41,937 bases of DNA from an uncultured Oligoflexia bacterium (GTDB lineage Bacteria > Bdellovibrionota > Bacteriovoracia > Bacteriovoracales > Bacteriovoracaceae), in the NCBI GenBank assembly GCA_950061135.1, contig CATLVU010000008.1, positions 1 through 41,937 on the forward strand, read 5' to 3'. Shown here piece by piece: positions 31,368 through 38,580 of this stretch (its first letter is position 1; every line of letters starts with the position of its first letter). The translations under genes were made by a program, and so were the position numbers. Under the pieces are notes generated by a model. The model saw only the letters and a program-made list of their open reading frames with translations, was not told the origin of the DNA and searched no databases.

Positions 31368-32204
31368 ATGTCACTAGACGGACTACTTTTCGGAACTGCC
31401 GGAGTTCCTAACAGCACAGTGAAGAAAAACAATCCAGTAGAGGGTGTCAAAAGAATTCATGAATTAGGCTTAGACTGTATGCAACTTGAGTTTGCTCATG
31501 GTGTGAGAATGAAGGAAGAAGTTTCTTCTGCTTTAAGAAAAGCTTCTTACGAACTTGGAATTCCTCTAACTTCACATGGTCCTTACTATATTAATTTAAA
31601 TGCAAGAGAGCAGGACAAAATTGACTCTTCTGTAGAGAGAATCATTCAAACAGCAAAAATCTCAGATCTTTGTGGTGCAGAATCAATGACTTTTCACGCT
31701 GCTTTCTACATGAAAGATTCTCCTTATGATGTTTTTGATCTAGTTGAAAAGTCAATGAACGTAATTGAAGAAAGACTTTCTAGACTTGATATTGAAATAG
31801 AATTAAGACCAGAGCTTACAGGTAAAACATCTCAATTTGGTTCTTTAGAAGAACTTATTTCTCTTACAAAATGTGTCGGAAGTGTTAAGCCATGCATGGA
31901 CTTTTCTCATCTATACGCAAGAACAGGGAAATATAATACATACGAAGAAATGAATGAAGTTTTGGGCCAGTTAAAAGAAGAGCTTGGCGCTAATTCACTA
32001 AGCAATATGCATATTCATGTTTCTGGTATTAGCTCAAACTCTAAAGGTGACTTAAAACACTTAAATCTAGAGAAATCTAAGTTTAACTGGAAAGATATGG
32101 TTAGAGTGCTTAAAGACAATAATTGTAGTGGTTATGTTATTAGTAACTCTCCAAACCTAGAAGACGACGCTATAATGCTTAAAGAGTATTACGCGGCTTT
32201 GTAA
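31368..32204 (+). CDS. nfo: Endonuclease IV-like TIM-barrel protein
   Basis: Family of metal-dependent AP endonucleases. The 278-residue protein keeps most positions of the E. coli tri-zinc site in near-identical numbering: His70 (TSHGPYY), His110 (TFHAAF), Glu145 or Glu149 (IELRPE), Asp178 and His181 (MDFSHL), His215/217 (HIHVSG) and His231 (KHLNL). Two differ: the Asp of the DRH motif is not present, and the Glu of the last motif (ETP/ESP, E. coli Glu261) is Asn260 in SNSPNLEDDA. It resembles the archaeal-type branch more than E. coli Nfo. Either a variant repair enzyme or a changed-function barrel. GGGGAG precedes the ATG; a terminator follows. Confidence 0.82.
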   Translation: MSLDGLLFGTAGVPNSTVKKNNPVEGVKRIHELGLDCMQLEFAHGVRMKEEVSSALRKASYELGIPLTSHGPYYINLNAREQDKIDSSVERIIQTAKISDLCGAESMTFHAAFYMKDSPYDVFDLVEKSMNVIEERLSRLDIEIELRPELTGKTSQFGSLEELISLTKCVGSVKPCMDFSHLYARTGKYNTYEEMNEVLGQLKEELGANSLSNMHIHVSGISSNSKGDLKHLNLEKSKFNWKDMVRVLKDNNCSGYVISNSPNLEDDAIMLKEYYAAL

Positions 32205-32232
32205 AAACAAATAATTAGAAGCTTTTATTATG

Positions 32233-32257
32233 GCCCAGTTTTTGACTGGGCTTTTTT
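32233..32257 (+). terminator. Intrinsic terminator after the endonuclease IV-like gene
   Basis: GCCCAG and CTGGGC form a six-pair stem with a seven-base loop, followed by TTTTTT. The rest of the 242-base gap to the next gene is AT-rich; it holds a second small stem TTAGTC/GACTAA near 32334-32354 and no clear promoter. Confidence 0.88.
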
Positions 32258-32446
32258 ATGCCAACTGAAATCATCACTTTTTTAAGAATTTTCTAAATAA
32301 TTAAAAAGACATTAAACAAAACTGTGTATTTTTTAGTCCTCTAAAAGACTAATTATTTCAAATATATAGCGATAAACACAATCGTTTAATTTAAGATAAA
32401 ATTAATTTATTAAGAAGCAAAAGCATTTCCGTGAAAAAATATATCT

Positions 32447-32812
32447 ATGAACTTACACAGAAACGATGTCAAAAGTATAAGGTTATTAGTTGATCCATTT
32501 ATTGATGATCTATGCGAAGACATTTCTACATATATTGAAATAAAAGACCAATTATTAAAAGATTGGAATAAGTATTTCACTTCACAAGATCCAGAATTAA
32601 AACTTCTCATAGACGATCTATATAATTGGATTGAAGAATATATTATTTTTCACAGAACTAATCCCTACCTTAAAAAACATGATGGAATTGTTTATTTATG
32701 GATGAAAGAAATTAGAGATGAATACAATTTTTGTGCTGATCAACATTTAAGATTAGAGATATGGAAAAAACTAGAACTTGTGACCGAACAAGCTGATGAC
32801 ATGCCCCTATAG
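32447..32812 (+). CDS. Small helical hypothetical protein
   Basis: No family recognised. The 121-residue product is rich in Asp, Glu, Leu, Trp and Tyr, mostly helical, with no signal or membrane segment and a single Cys pair (residues 23 and ~97). An in-frame TGA shortly upstream fixes the ATG at 32447 as the first start. No good ribosome site is seen (AAAAAATATATCT upstream). Its last codons, CCC CTA TAG, lie in the palindrome TGCCCCTATAGGGGCA, and the convergent gene ends in the same codons on the other strand. Confidence 0.6.
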   Translation: MNLHRNDVKSIRLLVDPFIDDLCEDISTYIEIKDQLLKDWNKYFTSQDPELKLLIDDLYNWIEEYIIFHRTNPYLKKHDGIVYLWMKEIRDEYNFCADQHLRLEIWKKLELVTEQADDMPL

Positions 32813-33136
32813 GGGCAGTTTGATCTCATCTAAGATATAATGCTCAATTAATTTGTTTTGTTTATAATAATTACCAGTTCCATGACCTATAATAACTTCT
32901 AGTCCCTTTTTCAAATTTTGCCAGTCTAATCCAATCAATTTTGTATGCGAAGAAACCTGAAACTTTAGAACCTTCTCTGTGGAAACGAGTTTAATAGATA
33001 TTGTTCGACAGGTTGGTAGAGGCGTACAGGAACTTTTTAAATCAACAATCTTCCCTCTGACATATTTTGTTTCCGTTCTATCTGCCAAGCTTATCCATGA
33101 TAATAGAAATAATAAAATTCCAATTTTAACTTTAAT
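32807..33136 (-). CDS. Small exported hypothetical protein, apparent ATT start
   Basis: No family recognised. Read from ATT at 33136 the protein is 109 residues and begins (M)KVKIGILLFLLSWISLA, a textbook signal peptide, followed by DRTETKYVRGKIVDLKSS. ATT lies eight bases after GGGGAG, which is within the last codons of asnB. Read from the first conventional start (TTG, 33088) the signal would be lost and no ribosome site is present. The mature part has Cys pairs in SSCTPLPTC and an alternating strand pattern (VRGKIVDL, RTISIKLVS, VLKFQVSS, GLEVIIGHG), suggesting a small beta-barrel such as an OB fold; this is only a guess. The stop codon overlaps that of the convergent gene. Confidence 0.6.
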   Translation of the reverse strand: MKVKIGILLFLLSWISLADRTETKYVRGKIVDLKSSCTPLPTCRTISIKLVSTEKVLKFQVSSHTKLIGLDWQNLKKGLEVIIGHGTGNYYKQNKLIEHYILDEIKLPL

Positions 33137-33141
33137 AAAAC

Positions 33142-34713
33142 TTACTCCCCAGACTTTCCATAATTTGGGAGAACTCTTGCTGATGGGTCAGATACGTCAC
33201 AATTTTCCCATTCCTTGTTAGGCATCCAATAATCAACAACCCATGAAGCATAGCCTGGATAAAATTTCTCAAAAATTTCTCGATATAGAAGAGATTCCTT
33301 AGTGAAAGGAGCTTTGAAATTATATTTTTTAGCTGCATCTTTTACATCTTGCTCTGTATATTTTTCTTCTGCATATGCTTTAATACCATCCACAAGAGAG
33401 TGCCCTACAGCATCGCTAAAAGCGGCTTTTTCACGATATAAAATACTGTTTGGTAAACAATCATCTTCAAATGCTTTTCTTAAAAGGTATTTTCCATGGC
33501 CATAGCTGTTCATTTTCATTTTAGGATCGATACCCATCACGTACTCAACAAAAGCTGTATCACTGAATGGAACACGAGCTTCTAATGAATGAGCTGCAAT
33601 ACAGCGATCCGCTCTGAGTACATCATACATATATAGCTCTTTAACTCTTTTGGCTGCTTCCTTTTGGAACTCCTCTGGAGATGGTGCAAAATCTGTATAT
33701 TTATAACCAAAAATTTCATCACTAACTTCACCTGTTAGAAGTGCTCGAACTTCTGTTTTTTCTCTAATGGCCTTACAGATTAAAAACATACCCACAGAAG
33801 CTCTAATCGTGGTGATATCATAAGTTTCAAGATGATAAATAACGTCTTCCAAAGACTTTAAAGCTTCTTCTTGGGTAATAATTATCTCTTGGTGATCTGA
33901 CTTTATATAATCTGCTACTTCTTTAGCGTATTTAAGATCAATTGCATCACCACTCATTCCTATAGAAAAAGTCTTAATTGGTTTTTTAAGATGCTTTTGT
34001 GCTACAGCACAAACAAGCGATGAATCTAATCCCCCACTAAGTAAAAATCCCAAAGGAGCATCAGAGTCTAGTCTTTTAATAATACCTTCCGTTAAGTACT
34101 TATTAATGTTTTGAACAACTGTATCAAAGTCATCATTTGAATACTTTTCAACCTTTGAGAGATCTTTAAAGCAAACAAACTCTCCCTTATCAAAGTAGTA
34201 CCCCGGAGGAAATGGTTTAATATCATGACATATATGCATTAAAGCTTTCGCCTCAGAGGCAAAACATATTTTTTTATTTACTGTATAACCATAAAAAAGA
34301 GGTCTAATACCCATTGGGTCTCTAGCCGCAAAGATAGAGTTGTCGTCTTGATTATAGATTACAAAGGCATACTCACCATCAATGATATCTACAATTTTCT
34401 CTCTTTCTTTTCTAAAAATCGGCAATAGAACTTCGCAATCACTTTCAGAAACATAAGTGTATTCATACTTTTCTTTTAATTGTCTAAAATTATAGATTTC
34501 CCCATTACAAAGAGTCGTTAAATTATCATTTTGAAATGGTTGATCTCCGCTTGGAGTAAGGTCCATTATAGACAATCGAGTAAATGCAAAATAACCATTT
34601 TTATTTTTTAAAAACTGTTGATCATCTGGACCGCGATGTTCAAGTCGCTTATATGCTTTTATAATTTTTTCTTCTTCTATAGACGGATCTCCGACATACA
34701 CCAGACCACACAT
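33142..34713 (-). CDS. asnB: Asparagine synthase (glutamine-hydrolysing)
   Basis: Converts aspartate, glutamine and ATP to asparagine. The N-terminal class II glutaminase starts MCGLVYVGD with nucleophile Cys2, with KRLEHRGPDD, FTRLSIMDLTPSGDQPF and TLCNGEIYNF. The synthetase domain has the PP-loop LLSGGLDSSLVCAVAQ (about residues 229-244), SIGMSGDAIDLKYAKEVAD, LLTGEVSDEIFGYKYT and SLEARVPFSDTAFVEY. At 523 residues it is of the E. coli AsnB type. A TTAGGGGA stretch near the start includes the ribosome site (CTAAGGAG on the coding strand). The exported small protein follows, with its ribosome site inside the asnB end. Confidence 0.95.
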   Translation of the reverse strand: MCGLVYVGDPSIEEEKIIKAYKRLEHRGPDDQQFLKNKNGYFAFTRLSIMDLTPSGDQPFQNDNLTTLCNGEIYNFRQLKEKYEYTYVSESDCEVLLPIFRKEREKIVDIIDGEYAFVIYNQDDNSIFAARDPMGIRPLFYGYTVNKKICFASEAKALMHICHDIKPFPPGYYFDKGEFVCFKDLSKVEKYSNDDFDTVVQNINKYLTEGIIKRLDSDAPLGFLLSGGLDSSLVCAVAQKHLKKPIKTFSIGMSGDAIDLKYAKEVADYIKSDHQEIIITQEEALKSLEDVIYHLETYDITTIRASVGMFLICKAIREKTEVRALLTGEVSDEIFGYKYTDFAPSPEEFQKEAAKRVKELYMYDVLRADRCIAAHSLEARVPFSDTAFVEYVMGIDPKMKMNSYGHGKYLLRKAFEDDCLPNSILYREKAAFSDAVGHSLVDGIKAYAEEKYTEQDVKDAAKKYNFKAPFTKESLLYREIFEKFYPGYASWVVDYWMPNKEWENCDVSDPSARVLPNYGKSGE

Positions 34714-34741
34714 ACTATTATCTCCTTAGGGGACTAAATTT

Positions 34742-35428
34742 TTATTTTAATCTACCACGTATAACTGAATCAAAACTATCAATACTGACTTGCTTTGAAA
34801 TTATTTCACTAAGACTAGTGTATACAGACGAGTTTAAACCACAAGGGTTAATTTGAGAAAGGGCCTGCTTCATCCTATCATCAAACAAAATATTAGTAGC
34901 AATTCCATGCTCCGTTACAAAACGCTTTACTCCGACACCAATAGAAGCCACTTTTTTCTTCTGATACCAAACCCCCATGGTTTTCTTGGTTGCCACTACA
35001 TAATCCAAATTAAAATTCTCTCTCAGAGTATTTGAAATCAATTTGAGCTGCCAGCACATATGATCCTCTAAAGTGTAATTGGGGGATATTTTCATAATCG
35101 GATAGAAAATCCACTGACCTGGATGATGAAAAGTAATTCCTCCTCCCCTGTGAATTTTATACGAAGGTAAATCCAAGTTGCTCAAACTTTCATCAGGAAA
35201 ATCTATTAAATCTGAGTTTCCTCTCTCATTTCCTCGTCCTAAGGTGAAACAATGAGGGTGGTTGCAGATTAAAAATATTTTAAGCTTTTCACTTTCTCTA
35301 ACGACTTGTTGATAATAGGTTTGGTACTCTAAGAAACTCTCATAATCCCATAACCATTTAGTAATAATAATTGTATTATCCAACTCTGTAACATTAGATC
35401 CGGATGGTGTTTTAAGCGAAACACTCAT
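34742..35428 (-). CDS. lipB: Octanoyl-[acyl-carrier-protein]:protein N-octanoyltransferase
   Basis: Transfers octanoate from ACP to lipoyl domains. The 228-residue protein has FTLGRGNERGN, IHRGGGITFHHPGQWIFYPI (the lipoyl-site RGGGxTxHxPGQ), GVWYQKKKVASIGVGVKRFVTEHGIATNI with the catalytic Lys of KVASIG, and INPCGLNSSVYTSL with the nucleophile Cys. It overlaps lipA by four bases (ATGA-type junction), so octanoyl transfer and sulfur insertion are co-expressed. The length is normal. asnB follows after a small gap in the same direction. Confidence 0.95.
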   Translation of the reverse strand: MSVSLKTPSGSNVTELDNTIIITKWLWDYESFLEYQTYYQQVVRESEKLKIFLICNHPHCFTLGRGNERGNSDLIDFPDESLSNLDLPSYKIHRGGGITFHHPGQWIFYPIMKISPNYTLEDHMCWQLKLISNTLRENFNLDYVVATKKTMGVWYQKKKVASIGVGVKRFVTEHGIATNILFDDRMKQALSQINPCGLNSSVYTSLSEIISKQVSIDSFDSVIRGRLK

Positions 35429-36330
35429 TTTTTATTCTCAATAAAATTCAGATAATCTGCAGCCTTATATGAACTTCTCACCATTGGCCCTGAGGCAACA
35501 TATTCAAACCCAATATCATAGGCAATTTTTTTAAGATGATCGAATTCTGATAATTCGTAATATCTTTGCACTTCTAGATGTGCAAGTGTAGGTCTTAGAT
35601 ACTGGCCAAAAGTTATGATTGAAACTCCCGCATTCTTCAAGTCTTGCATTGCCTCAACAAGTTCTTCTTTCGTTTCCCCAAGGCCAACCATTAACGAGCT
35701 CTTAGTGACTATTTGAGGATAGAAATCATGATAATACTTTAAGGCATCTAAAGTTTTTTCATAGCCTGCACGGCGGTCTCTAACTGGATGGGTGAGCCGT
35801 TTAACTGTTTCTAAGTTCTGCGCAATAACAAAAGGATTTGAGTTTGCTAAGGTTGCCATCGCCTCTGTGTCACCATTAAAATCAGGTATCAATACCTCAA
35901 CTTTCACATCCGGATGGTCTGATCCAATTTGATTAACAACTGCTGCAAAATGACCTGCTCCAAAATCTTCTAGATCATCACGATCTACACTAGTTACAAC
36001 CAGATACTTAAGCGACATCAGCCTCACCATTTCTGAAGCTTTTCGAGGCTCATCTTTATCTAATAAACCTTTAGGATTTCCAGTCTTCACATGACAAAAC
36101 TTACAAGCTCTTGTGCAGGTGTCTCCTAAAATCATCATTGTGGCTGTTTTCTGATCCCAACACTCCCCAAGATTTGGGCATTTGGCTTCTTCACATACTG
36201 TATAGAGATTTTTTTCTCTCAAGGATTTCTTGATGGAGTTATAATTACTCCCTTTAGGAATTTTTGCCTTAAGATACTTAGGTTTATTCTTAAGGTTTTT
36301 AGTGCCGTATTTAGTAAAAACTGTTTCCAT
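35425..36330 (-). CDS. lipA: Lipoyl synthase
   Basis: Radical-SAM enzyme inserting two sulfurs into protein-bound octanoate. The auxiliary cluster cysteines are Cys46, Cys51 and Cys57 (VCEEAKCPNLGECW); the radical-SAM CxxxCxxC is Cys72, Cys76, Cys79 (GDTCTRACKFCHV). The C-terminal GPMVRSSYKAADY holds the conserved RSSY serine. 301 residues is normal. An in-frame TAG twelve bases upstream of the ATG confirms the start, although no clear ribosome site is seen. It forms lipA-lipB with the next gene. Confidence 0.96.
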   Translation of the reverse strand: METVFTKYGTKNLKNKPKYLKAKIPKGSNYNSIKKSLREKNLYTVCEEAKCPNLGECWDQKTATMMILGDTCTRACKFCHVKTGNPKGLLDKDEPRKASEMVRLMSLKYLVVTSVDRDDLEDFGAGHFAAVVNQIGSDHPDVKVEVLIPDFNGDTEAMATLANSNPFVIAQNLETVKRLTHPVRDRRAGYEKTLDALKYYHDFYPQIVTKSSLMVGLGETKEELVEAMQDLKNAGVSIITFGQYLRPTLAHLEVQRYYELSEFDHLKKIAYDIGFEYVASGPMVRSSYKAADYLNFIENKK

Positions 36331-36366
36331 GGATAACAGCTACAACATTATGGCTTATTAGCCAAG

Positions 36367-36804
36367 TTATTTGCTTTCAACATGTATAGGAGACTTCCCC
36401 TCATGAAAGGTTCTAATATTAGACATCTTTGACACCTTCCAATATTCTTCAACTCTCTCAAGTTCTACTATTTTTTTGATCTCACTATCTACTCGCTCAT
36501 TATCTTGGTTTGTAGTGCTGTACTTTAAAATAACCGTTAAGTTACAGATATTTCCAAGACAGTTTTCATTAGTAATATTTATTGAAACCCTTTGAGCTAA
36601 ATTACTTGTTGTGAATAGCTCGAACTCGTCATCCGACATTCCAAGAATACTTTCCTCAAGACTACCTGTCGTATATTTTGAAAAGAAATCTCTAGAAACC
36701 TTTTTTGAAGTGATCTCTGAAAAATAATGAGTCACCATTTCATCAGGCTTTGAAAAGTCCTTTGAACAACCAATCAAAAGTAACAAAAGTATCAGGTATT
36801 TCAT
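36367..36804 (-). CDS. Small lipoprotein of unknown function
   Basis: A 145-residue predicted lipoprotein: signal MKYLILLLLLIGC with lipobox LIGC (Cys13). The mature part begins with a helix (KPDEMVTHYFSEITSKK) and continues with strands and a DUF4878/SnoaL-like outline (CNLTVILKYSTTN... EIKKIVELERVEEYWKVSKMSNIRTF), where small cystatin/NTF2-like folds have their last strands. Two further cysteines (CLGNIC) may pair. No family is certain. It overlaps the PilZ-like gene by four bases, so the two are made together. Confidence 0.7.
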   Translation of the reverse strand: MKYLILLLLLIGCSKDFSKPDEMVTHYFSEITSKKVSRDFFSKYTTGSLEESILGMSDDEFELFTTSNLAQRVSINITNENCLGNICNLTVILKYSTTNQDNERVDSEIKKIVELERVEEYWKVSKMSNIRTFHEGKSPIHVESK

Positions 36805-37523
36805 ATAATCATCCTTGGAATATAACCTTTATCGTTCAAAATCTGGATCAAAGAATCCCAATTAAACGCGTCTTCATATTTTATATGTTTTATTTTCACA
36901 CCAAAACCATTTTTATGCAATTTGGCCACGATTCTTCCTTCAAAATAAAACTTTTTATTTGCATATTCGACTTCACCACTAACTTGTCCTGTTTTAATAG
37001 CACTTTCTTCGACCAACCTAGTAAAGAAGCCCTCTGAACTCCAATTTGTTAATTCCCCCGCCACTGTCTTGTCTTTTTGCTTTAAACTCACTCTAAGCTT
37101 TACTGCATTTTCTTGTTTTAAGTCATTTTTTGAATACAAAGCATTATAAAATGACTCATTAAGTTCTATTTCAAGAAATTGATAAAGGTAAACTGAGCTT
37201 ATCAGGTATAAAAAAAGTAATACCAAAACAACTTTAGAAAAGCTTTCCCACAAGAAAAAAACAGACAAGACTAACGTAAAGGCAGTTAGCAAAATAAATA
37301 ATAATTTAGAGACTTTTTTTAGCTTATAAAAAGACAATGTTGAGCATATCAACAAAGCAATATAAACAAGATTCGAGCTTACAAATGTCTTTAATAATGC
37401 ACTATTAAGAATACTACTAAAATTTGTACTTACCTTTTGTAAGTATAAAAAAAGAAAAGAACTCAAGCAAAAGAAAATACAATTCCACACAACGGGACTT
37501 CTATGGGAAATTTTTAAGCTCAT
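36801..37523 (-). CDS. Membrane protein with a C-terminal PilZ-like domain
   Basis: Four or five hydrophobic helices occupy residues ~12-118 (for example CIFFCLSSFLFLYL, LVYIALLICSTLSFY, LLFILLTAFTLVLSVFFL, VVLVLLFLYLISSVYLY). The soluble C-terminus (~135-240) resembles PilZ: KLRVSLKQKDK where PilZ has its RxxxR arm, and GELTNWSSEGFFTRL for the D/NxSxxG motif, then GEVEYANKKFYFEGRIV and KNGFGVKI. The arm is incomplete (K/R instead of two Arg), so c-di-GMP binding is uncertain. Coupled to the following small lipoprotein by a four-base overlap. Confidence 0.6.
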   Translation of the reverse strand: MSLKISHRSPVVWNCIFFCLSSFLFLYLQKVSTNFSSILNSALLKTFVSSNLVYIALLICSTLSFYKLKKVSKLLFILLTAFTLVLSVFFLWESFSKVVLVLLFLYLISSVYLYQFLEIELNESFYNALYSKNDLKQENAVKLRVSLKQKDKTVAGELTNWSSEGFFTRLVEESAIKTGQVSGEVEYANKKFYFEGRIVAKLHKNGFGVKIKHIKYEDAFNWDSLIQILNDKGYIPRMII

Positions 37524-37557
37524 TTAACTCCTCTTTTGAAAATGGTATTATCTTATT

Positions 37558-37755
37558 ATGTTAGATTCCTTAAAAATTAACAACAATTGTGTTAACTGTG
37601 ATTTGTGCCGAATAGTTTGTCCTGAAAATGCTGTAAAGCACATAAGCTCATCATACGCTATAAACTCTGATCATTGTACTCATTGCGGCCTGTGCCTTTT
37701 AGTCTGTCCAGTTGACGCAATAGAGGATCATGAGAGTAAAAAGTTATCTAGCTAG
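37558..37755 (+). CDS. Small 2x[4Fe-4S] ferredoxin
   Basis: A 65-residue bacterial-type ferredoxin with two complete cluster motifs: CVNCDLCRIVCPENA (CxxCxxCxxxCP) and CTHCGLCLLVCPVDA. There is no signal peptide, so it acts in the cytoplasm as an electron carrier, partner unknown. The ATG follows directly after an AT-rich divergent gap (34 bases to the PilZ-like gene). The end overlaps the convergent murU gene by twelve bases. Confidence 0.93.
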   Translation: MLDSLKINNNCVNCDLCRIVCPENAVKHISSSYAINSDHCTHCGLCLLVCPVDAIEDHESKKLSS

Positions 37756-38580
37756 GCTTACTTTGTTTTCATTTAAATTAATCTTAAAATTTCTAAATTT
37801 ATAGCCATTGGTATCGCGAAATTTTTCTATCTTAGCCTTTGACTCATTCTCAATCCAATTAAGAAATAATGATTTACTCTGACTCAGTTCTTTTACTGCG
37901 TCGATGTATCTCTCCAAAGTACCAAAATCCCAATACTCTAATTCATCACAGTTATTAAATAGCACTAAGTCTTTTTTATAATTTGCGACACTACTAAAAA
38001 AGTTTGATTCTCCTTGATGGCGCTCTAGATTATCCATACAAATAACACTTACACCAGTGTAGGTTTCTCCCTCTCCCTCCATACCATGCTTGTATTTTTC
38101 GATTTCTTTAATTTTATTTTCCTCGAATATAAAAGTATTATATCCTTTAGCGATATCAACCTTTTTGGTTATTAATAACCCTGTCATTTTTGGATCAAAC
38201 TGCTTTTCTAGTTCTGAAAGATATTTTTGATCAAACATAATAAACTGGTCTGCATTTAAGACCAATGTATATCCGCTATAGCCTATCTTCTGTGCAATAT
38301 TATGTATGCCGCCACCAATATCTAATTTTTCTTCTTCAATAACTAATTCGGTTGAATTTAAAATTTCACTTTCACTAAAAGCGTTTACTAGCTCTTTATT
38401 ATAGTAAAATGAATTAATAAAAATCTTAGCCCGTGGTAAAAGTCTTTTAGCAAATAGAACCTGCCACTCCAAAAGTTGAAAGTTAAGTAATGGCCATAAC
38501 ACTTTTGGACACTCTTCTCCAATAGGCCCCATTCTCGTGCCTTTACCAGCTGCTAAAATGATTACATTATTAATTTTCAT
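37744..38580 (-). CDS. murU: Nucleotidyltransferase, probable N-acetylmuramate-1-phosphate uridylyltransferase
   Basis: A 278-residue sugar-nucleotide transferase: IILAAGKGTRMGPIGEECPKVLWPLLN at the start is the NTP-transferase signature (GxGTRM and PKVLxPL), LDIGGGIHNIAQKIG follows, and TLVLNADQFIMF holds the catalytic Asp region. The preceding gene encodes an AmgK-like sugar kinase; the AmgK-MurU pair recycles MurNAc to UDP-MurNAc in Pseudomonas, bypassing de novo synthesis. The two overlap by 11 bases. The C-terminal ~70 residues diverge from Pseudomonas MurU, so another hexose-1-phosphate is not excluded. Confidence 0.8.
   Translation of the reverse strand: MKINNVIILAAGKGTRMGPIGEECPKVLWPLLNFQLLEWQVLFAKRLLPRAKIFINSFYYNKELVNAFSESEILNSTELVIEEEKLDIGGGIHNIAQKIGYSGYTLVLNADQFIMFDQKYLSELEKQFDPKMTGLLITKKVDIAKGYNTFIFEENKIKEIEKYKHGMEGEGETYTGVSVICMDNLERHQGESNFFSSVANYKKDLVLFNNCDELEYWDFGTLERYIDAVKELSQSKSLFLNWIENESKAKIEKFRDTNGYKFRNFKINLNENKVSLAR

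Noticed and set aside
32334-32354. TTAGTC/GACTAA stem as a second terminator after the endonuclease IV-like gene
   Set aside because: The stem is AT-rich, has no T-run after it, and follows a much stronger terminator.
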